From positions 5,040,501 to 5,104,500 of the forward strand of contig JAILWY010000005.1 of the NCBI GenBank assembly GCA_022113835.1: a stretch of DNA of 64,000 nt, in the 5' to 3' direction. A program made the position numbers and the translations under genes. Shown in pieces: positions 11,911 to 22,279 of this stretch; the first letter of the stretch is position 1, and each line of letters begins with the position of its first letter. Under the pieces are notes generated by a model. That model made no database searches and was not told the DNA's origin. It was given only the letters and a program-made list of their open reading frames with translations. Source of the DNA: Atopsyche davidsoni (taxonomy: Eukaryota > Arthropoda > Insecta > Trichoptera > Hydrobiosidae).

Positions 11911-12298
11911 TCGCATTTTGTGTACCTAAAACAATGCTATTTATTTAAATAAACTAAAAGTTATAATTTTATACTCAAAAAGTTACGTTTCAGCATGATA
12001 CACAATCAGATAATCAAAACATAAATGCAATAAAATAAATCTTTAACAACAAGTAAATTTATTTTATAGTCATAGTACATGTTCTTATTTTATATAAATA
12101 AAGTAAATATACAAAAAAATAAACCTTTATCTTACTTGGAATATGCTTACTACGAAGTTATTTTTTTTTTCAGTGCAATATGCTAATATTTTTTTATTTT
12201 AAAAAAAGGCAGACTTTATAATTAAATTAAATAACTTCTACTATAATATTTTGATACTTTCAAAGTACAAGTAGTGCTAACATTTCTATTTTTATAAG

Positions 12299-12590
12299 TT
12301 TGTTGGTCTCATAGTCATTTGTGTTTTTTTTTTATTCTGCTCTACCAGACAGCAAAATATGATAAAAGTGCAGTACGTGTAGCGAAATATTGTTTTTTTT
12401 TTTTTTTTACGTTTAACACCGTCCAATCATATATGAGCTAAAACGACATCGTCGTTAAAATTTTTACGAGTTTGTTAGTCACGTAGTTGGTTATATTTTA
12501 CATTTTTCCCTACCAGATAACACCTTGCAAACTGCAGTAATGTTTTTAATCAGATGGTTCACGTTTAACACAGTCCAATCTTACAGGCAC
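12299..12590 (+). repeat. Diverged tandem duplication, about 150-170 bp unit
   Basis: Three landmarks recur in the same order: GTTTGTTGGTC (12299) and GTTTGTTAGTC (12470), CTACCAGA (about 12343 and 12511), and CGTTTAACACNGTCCAATC (12411 and 12562). Spacing of 151-171 nt shows two diverged copies separated by poly-T length changes. CGTGTAGCGAAA near 12377 reappears inverted near 12878, so both may lie inside a roughly 530-bp transposon. Confidence 0.55.
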
Positions 12591-12639
12591 CATTACATTA
12601 TATACATACATTTTCATATCAGCATTGGCTTCAGCATCT

Positions 12640-12815
12640 CTCCACAATGGCTGATGCCTGGCACAGAGTCAGGCATCTGGTATTGGCGTTTGTACAGGCT
12701 GATTAATGGATGCGCTAAGATCGGGGACTCCTGCGGACAGAGGCTCCAAGCCGCATTCAGCCGGAGACTTCATTTGTGGGGAAGCCCCGCATTATGCATG
12801 AGCCCCTTACGTATA
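12640..12815 (+). other. GC-balanced block with hairpin and Exd/Hox-type site
   Basis: A hairpin with 8-bp arms, GATGCCTG (12653-12660) and CAGGCATC (12670-12677), is followed by TGATTAATGG at 12700-12709, a canonical Exd/Hox composite. The block may be an enhancer, or the internal part of the element suggested by the inverted CGTGTAGCGAAA ends. Confidence 0.3.
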
Positions 12816-13569
12816 GCAGTGATATAGATTTGAATATGTCTTACCTTCGTGGGGTGCTGAACCCAAAGCAATGGTGCGTTTCGCTACACGGTCCACTGTA
12901 TATTATATAACGTATGCCTGAAGATACTTCAACTTTACATGGTTAAATTTTCAGGAGCTATGTTCTGAATAAACGAGACTCCCACACCGTTTATATGTTT
13001 TTCTTAAGTTGATCATTGAATAAATTTGTTTTGTAAAACTGATATTGAAAACATATCAACATTGATGCATATGTTTTTTTTTTAAATAAATAACTATGTT
13101 TTATGTTGTTGCATAACGGTAAAAATATTAGTCTGTTTATAAATATGGATTTTTACTAAAAAATGATAAGCAGTTAGTTTTTTGTTACCTAGATATTTTG
13201 ACTGGTGTATTTTTTATTATTTTCAGTTAAGCTTCTACCTAGTTAGTTATTTTGTGAATATAATAAAAAAGCATATTTACAATAATTACGACAGTTAATA
13301 CGATATACATTAGTACTTATTATTTTGGCAGCATAAATATTCATATTTATTTCAAAATATTTTTTTTTACCTGAGGGATTATACAACCTTTAGTCATTTT
13401 CTTTAATAAATCATGCCAAAATATTTCATACAGCTTTCCTGATAAATCACTTCACTAACGATCGCATGTCGCAGTCGCACGCACAGAAGATCCCACCGGC
13501 TAATTTAAATCATTCAACTCAAAAAACATAAATCGCAAAGACTGACATTCTAATTCAACTAATAAAATT

Positions 13570-13599
13570 AGCATAAATTAAAAAAAAAAAAAAAAAAAC
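13570..13599 (+). repeat. Poly-A run
   Basis: About 20 A residues followed by a short GAT repeat. It may mark the tail of a retroposed element, but no body with target duplication can be delimited. Confidence 0.5.
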
Positions 13600-13689
13600 G
13601 ATGATGATGGGCATATTATACTAACGCTAGTTCTTGTAATAAATTAATGTCAATTGATGACAACCCCAAGAACGGGGCTAGCCCGTAAC

Positions 13690-14060
13690 AATCAAACCGT
13701 GGGGGTAGAATATGGCCGTGGATACGCATAGAATCTTAACTGCCAGTATCCCTTGAATTCCTCTTCTTGTATCCTTTGAAATTTCGCTCGTCCTCCCGCC
13801 CTTTCGGTGTCGCCCGCGGGCCGCCATGTTGGTCTCCGGCATCCGCTTCGAGCGCAGTCGCCGCCATTGTCGGCTCTCGGGGAATGTTTGAAAACAATGG
13901 CGGGATTTCGGGGGGGCGCCATTTTGTATTTGGGGGGCGTTATCGCCGCCGAGGGGGCAGTTACGCCGAAAGCGCGTATGTGGTGACCTTTCTAATTTTA
14001 ATTTCTTTTTACGGTGGGTCAGATAAGAGCGCTGGGCACGTGCGTTTGTTTGTGGGAATG
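13690..14060. promoter_or_regulatory. CpG-rich block with Pho/YY1 cluster, candidate PRE
   Basis: Five GCCAT cores lie within 211 bp: - strand at 13712-13716, + strand at 13823-13827 (GCCATGTTG) and 13863-13867, - strand at 13897-13901 (GCCATTGTT), and + strand at 13918-13922 (GCCATTTTG). These fit the Pho consensus that anchors Polycomb response elements in flies. The block is the most CpG-rich in the left half of the window. Open frames on both strands here (up to 180 codons on -) are low-complexity by-products of GC content. A CpG promoter is the alternative reading; I see no convincing donor next to it. Confidence 0.45.
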
Positions 14061-14069
14061 TGTCTATTG

Positions 14070-16090
14070 TTTTTTTTTTTTTTTTAATTACCATTGATAT
14101 GAAATGGGCTCCGTTTGTGCCGCGTGACATTTCGTCGACCTTAAAAACCGACCTTTTTGTTTCCTCTTGCGCAAATAGACATATTGTATGAATATATCCA
14201 ATTATTTTGTAGCCATACAATAGACTTTTCTAAACCCACACGGAATCCATTATTATTATCATCAGATATTGTAAAAAATAGTCAAATGTATTATAAAAGA
14301 AAGCGCCTTTTAAAATGAATAGAAAACCATTTATTTCACAAATTTTTTTTAGATGCTGTGATATATTCGATGAAAGTTATTTCAGTTTCAATAACAGTAT
14401 TTAATTAATGACAATAATGTCGCCAGTGTCGTTTTTTCGTTTACCCAACTAGGATTTCGGAATCTAATAGGTGTATTCATATATTCATCGTGTAGCGTTC
14501 AACAAACAACTATTCGCATCGTGTCTTGAATATTTTTTTATAAATTTTAATATTGGTAGCACATCTTTCAAGATCTGCTTTTGAACTCAACACGAGGATA
14601 AAAAGCAAATATTTTTATATACCCCTAAAAATCTCTTGCCTTGGTATCCTTTTTACTTATGCTATAATTTCCACGACACTCCCCGCTGAAAGCAACTTCC
14701 ACCCCAAACTATCAAAAGCAATCGTAAAGTATATCATCCGACCACGTGATGCACCCTCCGATATATCAAACATTATGAAAAAACTTCTCTTAAGTTTTGT
14801 AAGGCGTTAGTCACGGGCTTAGCTATCTCACCCCTTCTCTCAAACTTTATCTTACCCTGGCTTTTCACTTAAAGGAGGCTTCTTGTAAACTCTAATATTG
14901 CTCCTTATTTGAAGGCTATACTTTTATTTCTTACTACCAAACAATATTAATAACCTTTGGTTTTTATAGATTGTTCTCTTATATATATATCCAAAGTTTT
15001 TCTTGTTGTATATAATTCACGTTTAGCTCATTATTTACAAAAATATAAGTTAATCAGTCAAATATTAAATTTTATTCTTATAAAAACAACTTTTATCTAT
15101 TATTGTCGACATAGATTAACTCTTTTTGACAAAGATATATTTTGAATATTCACATTTTTTTGTTATAAGTCTCAAATGACAACAAGAATACATTTTTAAA
15201 CTCAAAAATTTAAATATTCTTTTCTTTACCAAATGAAATGTTTCTTTTGTTATATGCTTGAAGAATTTATTTAAACTTAGGCCTATTTTCAAATATACAA
15301 AACATAAAATCACAAATTCATTGCATTGATTTTCAATACGTCAACAACAAAATTTTATTTTAAAGACAATATTTTAACAAATTTCAGCGTAAATTTATTA
15401 TGAGTTTTAACAAAAAAATACGAAATATTTTCCATCTACCATAAAAAAATATTCAATATGAACAATTGAGAAACACATTAATTGTAAATTTGTTTTAAAA
15501 AATAATACTTTTATATTGAAGTGGCTATATAACTTCCTTAAAATGTTATAAAAATTATAATTTTTTATGGATTAAAGAAAATGTACGAAACAAAATTATA
15601 CCATTTTCCATATTAGCGTCGTAACTTAATATACAATTTAAAGGCCAATATAAAAATGAATATTTTTCATTAGATCTTTATAATACACCCACGCATCAGA
15701 CTTAGTGATTTTTTTAATATATTCAGTATGGGGTGTAATATTTTTACATCCGAAGCGGCTGTTTTTGGCCATAAAGCAAATTTTACAGCCACTATCTCCG
15801 CCGGCGCCCTCCGGGCGGGTCTGTGGCTTTTTCATGTAAATCGCGCAGGGAGGATGTCTCGCGCTCCTCTGACTCACCCCTATTTCATTTTTCTTGCAAG
15901 TATTATACTGATATAATCACTAAGAATACGAATATATATGCCATTGTGTGTTTATGAATACACATGATTTAATATTTTTTTTATTGATCCGTATTTCTCA
16001 CCCGTGCTAATTTATTGTGTTCACAATTTTCATGTTCTCGATTCACTCATGAAACAAAGAAATATACTCTCAAAATATTTTACGACACTT
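14070..16090. other. AT-rich stretch with one small GC block
   Basis: Mostly AT-rich with no gene. At about 15725-15890 a balanced block includes GGCCATAAAGC and a GC-rich CCGCCGGCGCC segment. Frames there on both strands are shadows of the composition. Confidence 0.55.
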
Positions 16091-16094
16091 TTTT

Positions 16095-16345
16095 CGGTAA
16101 GAGTGAGGTGAAAGCTACGTAAAAGTCTATCTGATATTTTTGCGGTAGTACATGTGAGGTGAAAGTCATGTGAAAGTGCCTCTGATATTTTTGCGTTGAT
16201 AAAAGTAAGGTGAAAGCTATGTGAAAGTGTCTTTGATATTTTTGCGTCGGTAAAAATAAGGTGATGTTATGTGAAAGTCTACCTGATATTTTTGTGATAA
16301 TACAAGTGAGGTGAAAGTGTCTCTGAAATTTTTGCTACTACAATA
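16095..16345 (+). repeat. 51-bp tandem repeat, about 4.5-5 copies
   Basis: The landmark RAGGTG recurs at 16105, 16156, 16207, 16258 and 16308, giving periods of 51, 51, 51 and 50 nt. Each unit reads roughly AGGTGAAAG, then TGTGAAAGT, then CTGATATTTTTGCG, with a few per cent to 20% divergence by eye. AGGTGAAAG resembles a T-box half site, so the array could be a repeated binding-site cluster. A Helitron-type internal satellite or a neutral minisatellite is equally possible. Confidence 0.85.
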
Positions 16346-16349
16346 TTTT

Positions 16350-17040
16350 TTTGTAATTAATCATATTATACAATAAAAAGAATCACATTGATGGCATTTC
16401 AAAAATAACTTTAATTCTCATATTATTTCATTCATTTAAAAAATTATAATTTTCCATAGAACACTAAGAATTTGCGTTAATCAATACGCCTAGTTTATGA
16501 ATATACCCGGAATATTGCGCCACTTTCTTGGTATCGGGTAGTTTTCAGTCTATAGACAAGCCCTCGATCAAGAGCTTAGTCCTGAATACAGCATTACCGC
16601 AAATATAAACCAACACCGCCGCTGGTCGCTCAAACATTTCCAATATCGCTCTGAGGAATCTCTTTGATTTTTGTCCTACAATGTTCTCAATGCTCAAACT
16701 ATGTTTAGTATATAATTAATAGCATTTCATTAAAAGTTTACAATATATAAATTTATTGTTAGGTATTAGATAATAATAAATTCATCTTTGATTTGGAAAT
16801 AAAGGTTGAATGATGGAAGTGATCTAGTTAACTTTTGAATAAATACTTGTGATCATGGTGATATATTAAAATCAGTAATAGTTGTATACTTGTATAACGT
16901 CAATTTAGACAATACATAAATCAATTTTTTTATGCAAATAATGATCAAACCAAGAATATTTATTATAATAAGTATTTTGAAATATATTTAGATAATAAGG
17001 ATACTTTTTAAATTTCATTTCATCTTTTGATGCTTTTCCT
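16350..17040. other. AT-rich filler with a mixed patch
   Basis: A balanced patch at about 16490-16690 carries no motif I recognise. The rest is AT-rich and without genes. Confidence 0.55.
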
Positions 17041-17050
17041 AATATAATAA

Positions 17051-17195
17051 GAGGTTGGTGACCATTTCATCGAACATATCCCCATCCTGGGCCAGTCTCA
17101 CCAATTCGGTCTCACTTCCGATCTCCAGCCACTGGCGCAAATCCACTTCACTGCCCTTTTTTCCTTAGATTTTTCCTTGAAAAATCAGCCAAAAG
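17051..17195 (+). mobile_element. Dispersed repeat family, copy A
   Basis: GAGGTTGGTGACC, then TTTCATCGAA, then CTGGGCCAGTCTCAC, then ACTGGCG and a T-rich end match copy C (40751-40922, opposite strand) over about 130 bp. The first 60 bp also match copies B and D more loosely. No terminal repeats or target duplication could be identified. It is a non-autonomous element of unassigned type. Confidence 0.65.
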
Positions 17196-17419
17196 ATGAT
17201 ATATTTATTGTTACAAAAAATGTGGCCAAAGTCTGAGACGTTCCGCTGCTTTTCCGACGTCAAGAGTTCCGTATCAATTTCAAGCTTATACAAAATTTTT
17301 GCATGAAAATGTCAAAATAGCTTTTATGTGACTATTATTTAAATGTATAATGCATTTTAAGCAATGTATATTTTTTAAAAATTGTATTAGTTAAATTCAC
17401 AAAGCTAGTCTACCATAAA

Positions 17420-17800
17420 CTACGAGCACACACCCCAGGCCAGAGCAGCGCCGGAGCCTGCAGCGAGCGCTGCACATTTCCGCTGTATGACGTACCAGAC
17501 AATAATTATTTCAATCGAGCGAGCTTCGATCACCGCTAGATTATTGCCAGGTCGGTAAAATAAATTCCCGAACATGCGCCACCCTCGCCCCTCGCCCCGC
17601 GCCCCTTGCCCCTCGCCCTGGCCCCTCGCCCCGCAGCCCCGCAGTCCCGCAGCCCCGCAGCCCCGCAACCCCGCAGCCCCGCAGCCCCGCGGCTCTGGCC
17701 AATGGGCCGTGTGATTCGATGAACGTTTAGTTACATCCTCTTCCGCTACGGCCGCCGCCGGCGCAACTATCTCCCCGCGCCGCCATGTTGAAAAATATAC
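17420..17800. other. GC- and CpG-rich block
   Basis: This contains the 8-bp minisatellite, a GGCCAATGG (CCAAT-box-like) just after it at 17697-17705, and GCCATGTTG (Pho-type) at 17782-17790. The 129-codon - strand frame here owes its repeated R-G-C-G-A-A-G-L pattern to the minisatellite and is not a gene. A CpG promoter or regulatory element is possible. Confidence 0.4.
17629..17692 (+). repeat. 8-bp GC-rich minisatellite (CCCCGCAG), 8 units
   Basis: Eight consecutive octamers, five identical and three with one change (TCCCGCAG, CCCCGCAA, CCCCGCGG). The preceding 45 bp (CCTCGCC-rich) is a degenerate related run. Such C-rich tandem DNA is unusual in this AT-rich sequence. The strand asymmetry (G-poor on +) could favour non-B structure. 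Confidence 0.9.
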
Positions 17801-18020
17801 TTTTTCCAAGTATTTTTTTTTAACTCACGGTTCGTTAGGCGTACTTAAGCCTTCGTATTAATAAATTCATCAAAAAACAAAAATCTGCTTTTTTTGTACG
17901 TACCTTATTATATGTAAAAAAAAAATTATGGAGATTATTTTAAAATGCATTTTTTATGTAAAGAGGGGTGTGCGCTTTCTCTTGAATTCCTGAAAAACTG
18001 GATATCTGTGTGATACAAAA

Positions 18021-18122
18021 ATCTTCTTCGTCAAGTGCTTCTCCTCAGAGAAGGTTGGCGACCATTTCACTGAGCATATACACATGCTGAGCCAGCGTTC
18101 ATGGTTTTCTAAGGGGAAAACA
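18021..18122 (+). mobile_element. Dispersed repeat family, copy B
   Basis: Shares ATCTTCTTC, AAGTGCTTCTCCTCAGAG, AGGTTGGCGACC, TGCTGAG and GTTTTCTAAGG in order with copy D (58779-58870). Its AGGTTGGYGACCATTTCA core also aligns with copies A and C, making one diverged family. Confidence 0.65.
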
Positions 18123-18679
18123 GTGTCGTGAATCTCCCGATTCTATATAGGAATAAAAAATCTGCGTATTGCCACAACCAAATAGCACTATTATATAATC
18201 TTTTCCTTACAAAGCTCTGGCGATTAGATCTGATACTCATTTTGCAGCAAGCTACAGAAACAATAGCAGGAGCCCCCAATCTTGACAAGGTACTTCCAAA
18301 GCATATCCCTCCACAATCATATCAACCCCACAACTTCATTACCAATCCTTTACAAACGCTCAGGGTACAGAATGGCAGCCATGCACAAGCAACATAATGG
18401 GGAGAGCGGGGAGGTACAAAAATCTACTTTTAGTCTAAAACCCAAAACCAAATTATTAAATCTATTTTTTTTCTCTAAAGTTATCTTCTTCACGTAAACG
18501 GTTTACTATTTTCAATAGCACAAAATACAGATTTTATTGGTGTACGTTTTTTTTTAACTGTTCATAAATGAGAATAGTTGTGACAAGTAATAAATTGAAG
18601 ATTCTAAAAACAATGTGCATCTTTGGTGTTTTCGGGAGCTCGGCTCTTTGGTTTTGATTTCAATAGTTTTTGAATTAGT

Positions 18680-18890
18680 AATATATTTTGTATAAATTCT
18701 GATGAATCAGTGGCCTCCAGGGATTACCCATGGCAGGCGGTAAATAGTAGTCGCATTTAAAGCAGCCGCACGTCCACACAATATCGTCATCAGCCCAGGC
18801 ATGCCGTGCCGCATTTCCTGTCAAAGAGATCAACGATATCCGAGCATTTATCCGTCCGCTCGCCCCGGCGGCCAATCATTTGAGATTTGA
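18680..18890. other. Balanced-composition block, candidate regulatory element
   Basis: Includes GGGATTACCC (Otx/Bicoid-type TAATCC), GCATGCCGTGCCGCAT and CCCCGGCGGCC. No long or protein-like frame exists. Confidence 0.3.
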
Positions 18891-20520
18891 TTTGAATCGC
18901 AAAATTATCATCACAGCCACTTCATCGCATAATTATAAATCACACGTGCATGCAAGTAATATGATTGGTCAAGTGGATTTCCTACAACGATCATTTTTAT
19001 TTGTGAATTCCGCCTTTCAATGGCTTCTTCTAAAAATTTTACTCGTTACCGGATATCACATTTTTTCAGTTGTTAACATATGTATAAGTTTTGGGTACAT
19101 ATTGAATTATTTTTTTTATTAAATAAGCGTAGACAGGTGTGTTTTAGTTTCATTGTACGATGATGGTTATAATATAGTTAAGGTGATTTTTTTCAATTTG
19201 ATCGTCTCATTGTTCCAATCAATAGTTGTTAATCATCATTTTGATCAAATATTCTTCGTTCATAAGTTTTTAAATACCAAAAACTCACATACAATTCTCA
19301 TTGTTTGAAAATCTCCAGTATCTGGAGCAACAAAAACTATTTTTTTGGCTAAAATGGTTTTATTATTTTCAATCAAAACAAAATTCAAGAAATAGTATAA
19401 ACGAATAACAGCAAAGTTGGTGTTAGATTTTTATTTTCTTTACTTTGTCTTAAGAATCAGGTTTTCCATTCGCAAGTGCGATAAATTTCTTACGTCCATA
19501 TGGCAGCATTCTGCACTCACAGACGATCCTGCAGAGCCGCTGGCTTCGGCTGGAGACCCGAGGGGAACTAAAACATTGTTGAATAAGTAAACACTTTGAA
19601 ATTAGCTTTGATACGGTTTACATTACAAGCTGAAAACTAAAAAAACTAATTTAGTCGATCAAAGAAAACGTTTTGCAAAATTTTCACACTACTTTGCCGT
19701 ATTTCTATATTCACGTAGTTCAATTAATTGACTCTATATTTAATCATACAACAAGTTAGTTCCCAGTTATATTGAAATTTATTTTGTAATAATATTTTGA
19801 TTTATTCACACATTATGGATCTTTGCTTTCCAGGTCATCGTGTCTCCATATGCGAACAAAAAAACACATTTCCGACTTAATAACCAGTTTTTTTTTTAAT
19901 TAATCCTTGTTTTAATAGATAATATAGCTTCGATGGTTTACAGAAGGACCTATCCGAATTCGTGTAGTATTGTGTAGATGTAGTCTGCCAGTGAATTTGA
20001 ACATCCATCGTATGCACTGCACCTCGCATGCCTATAACCTGTCCATGTTTCCAACATATTGAAACAGAGACCAGACCTAACAGCGTAATATTCAAATTGG
20101 AAATGTATTGCGATAATTTTTATCAAGCAAATACATCATAATAGTACTATTGATATATTCATGTGTGTTTATGTATGTTTCAATTTTCCTTGAAACGTTT
20201 ATTCTTATAAAAGACGCAACTTTGATGAAGGCATTTTATTTGAGTAAATATCTTTACAAGATTACACACACTCGAGGAAAATCTTGCACCATTTTACTTG
20301 GCAAGAATTCAAAAACGCGTTATTGCTAAAATAATATAAAGAAATAACTTACTTTTTTTATAACATCTGCGCAATGCGACGAGTTGTCAAATAAAACAGA
20401 AAAAGAACGTTTTTTATATAAATTTATTGATTTCAATAAAAAAAGTTTTCATTTGCAAAAACCTCTCACGATTGAAACTTTTTAATGAATGCGATGAACT
20501 ACTAACAGAATTAAAATTTC
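18891..20520. other. AT-rich filler
   Basis: No gene is seen. Small balanced patches at about 19490-19570 and 19940-20060 lack recognisable motifs. An ATCACAGCCA at about 18909 matches the mir-2/13 seed, but no hairpin supports it. Confidence 0.55.
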
Positions 20521-20529
20521 AATTAATAA

Positions 20530-20760
20530 CTTTATAGTCCAGCGGCTAGATGGAGCGGAAACGCGTATAGGCGGGGCTGAAAAACTTGCGAAAGATCTGA
20601 CAGTTGGCTGAAAAATTGTCCAAGTTTTGCCACCCCTGGCCTAGCGGGGCTCACTGTTGTCGGCGCCATATTTCACGAGTGCTCTGAAAATTTGTAAAAA
20701 AAACCCTCCGCCGCCGTTACAAGGAGAGAAATAGCAAAAAAGTGCACCAGTTGTTGCCCG
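20530..20760. other. Balanced-composition block with short internal repeats
   Basis: GCGGGGCT occurs twice (about 20571 and 20643) and GGCTGAAAAA twice within 45 bp. GGCGCCATATTTC (Pho-like) follows at about 20663. It is not coding and is a candidate regulatory element. Confidence 0.3.
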
Positions 20761-20769
20761 AAGAAGCCG

Positions 20770-22130
20770 AAGAACAAATCTATCTTTGTTAAGTTGGACA
20801 TATAAGCTCGCGAGCTTTCAAAAGTTTCTATTAATGAAATATAATAGTGGTATCTATAGAATAAAAAATACTTTTTGCAACACTCACGACAATATATCTG
20901 CATTGTTATGTAACCACTAGCATGTAAATTATTTTCGATTTGCTTGTAAAAAAAAAACGGTTTATGTATTTTTACCGCAGTGTAAGTGATTTATTAAATT
21001 GTGTTTTTGATTTAAAAACACGTGATCAATACTGTTGTATACATTTTTTTTCTTTAGTTTTAACAGAAATGGTAAAGTTAAAGTATTTTTACCGCTGAAA
21101 CTTAATAATGTTTCAAATAAATGAATATCTTATAAGAATATTTAGCAAGCTCTAAAAAGATATATACTACTTGGTATTTTCATTCAATGAAATACTTTTT
21201 ACAAGCAATATATTTCTTAGTTCAATTTCATAAAAAAAATATTCTAAATATTTGTTTGATTGTTAGATATAAACTTCATTGTTATTTTTTGTTATTTAAA
21301 GGTTTTTTTTTTAGTTATTTAAAATAATCAAGGAATAAACTTCAAACAATACAAATGATATTCAAACAAGCTTTTGACAATGGCCAAGAACGCCCGTTAC
21401 TTCCGGCTCGAGAATACAGTGTTTACACAAGTCTTCTTTTAAAACACGGTCTGTTTAAAAATCACCCCAAGTCAATTCGAGGCAGAGTGGCCTAAAACCA
21501 ATGTTTGCCTTGTCCTCGCTTACTCCTCGGTCCCCTGAAAACTTCCCTTGTTCCTTCTTACCCCACCGCCTTCAGCCCTGAACAAACTTTTAGTTGTCAG
21601 CCTAATTGATATATAACGTCATTCCTCCGTCAATCACATTTTACCAAGACTAATTTTAAATTCAACCTATAGTTTATGAAGTGTCGATAATTTTTTTAAA
21701 CTTTTAACAACTTCAATGATCAATCATTACGATTTTTTCTTAGGAAAACCACAGCACATTCATACGCAAAATATTTCAACAGGATATCTTAAAAACATCT
21801 TAAGTATTTAAAAATAACAAATAAAATAAAAAAAATTAAATTACTAAACCATCTCATTTAATATGAGCCGAGAAAAATTGCAAATAATCTGAAAATTTAT
21901 TTGATCCATCAAAAAATATTGGCACACGATTGTTATCTTTATGGTTGTTATTTTATAATGTATGCCTTAATAGCATACAGAATATCAATTCATGCAATTG
22001 ACTCGCAGGTCACCATTGATTGGTACTCAATTGATTCAATTATCATAAAATCACACGACCCCAATACTCGATATCTTCAATATGTAAATTTTTATCTGAA
22101 TAATAATAATGACTTATAATATAGTGTTCG
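20770..22130. other. AT-rich filler with a mixed block
   Basis: A balanced block at about 21380-21620 is pyrimidine-rich and without clear motifs. The remainder is AT-rich with no genes. Confidence 0.5.
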
Positions 22131-22133
22131 TAA

Positions 22134-22180
22134 TATATAGTACTGCATTGAATGTATAATATTCGATGCAGTACTATATA
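22134..22180. repeat. Near-perfect 20-bp hairpin with 7-nt loop
   Basis: Left arm 22134-22153 and right arm 22161-22180 are complementary except for one T:G pair, around a GTATAAT loop. The loop is too small for a typical microRNA precursor, and the arms are AT-rich at their base. A MITE core or recombination palindrome is more likely. Confidence 0.8.
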
Positions 22181-22199
22181 ATATCAAGAATTAACGGTT

Positions 22200-22270
22200 G
22201 GGTTATTGACTCAGTGGTTAGAACATTTACTCACGATCAATAAGTTCCAGGTTTGTTCCTGACAAGTAAA
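22200..22270 (+). repeat. tRNA-like sequence, probable SINE head
   Basis: An A-box-like CAGTGGTTAGAACA (about 22212) and B-box-like AGGTTTGTTCCTG (about 22249) are spaced as in a tRNA, right after the 22134-22180 hairpin. Stems are degraded. Confidence 0.3.
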
Positions 22271-22279
22271 TCCCAAACT

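Noticed and set aside
13678..14220. 180-codon open frame on the - strand
   Set aside because: It spans CpG-rich and homopolymer sequence, is opposed by another open frame, and has a lysine run from poly-T and no domain; composition explains it.
17420..17809. 129-codon - strand frame with repeated residues
   Set aside because: The repeated R-G-C-G-A-A-G-L pattern is simply the translated 8-bp minisatellite.
18905..18930. mir-2/13-like seed ATCACAGCCA
   Set aside because: The match stops after the seed and no flanking hairpin forms.
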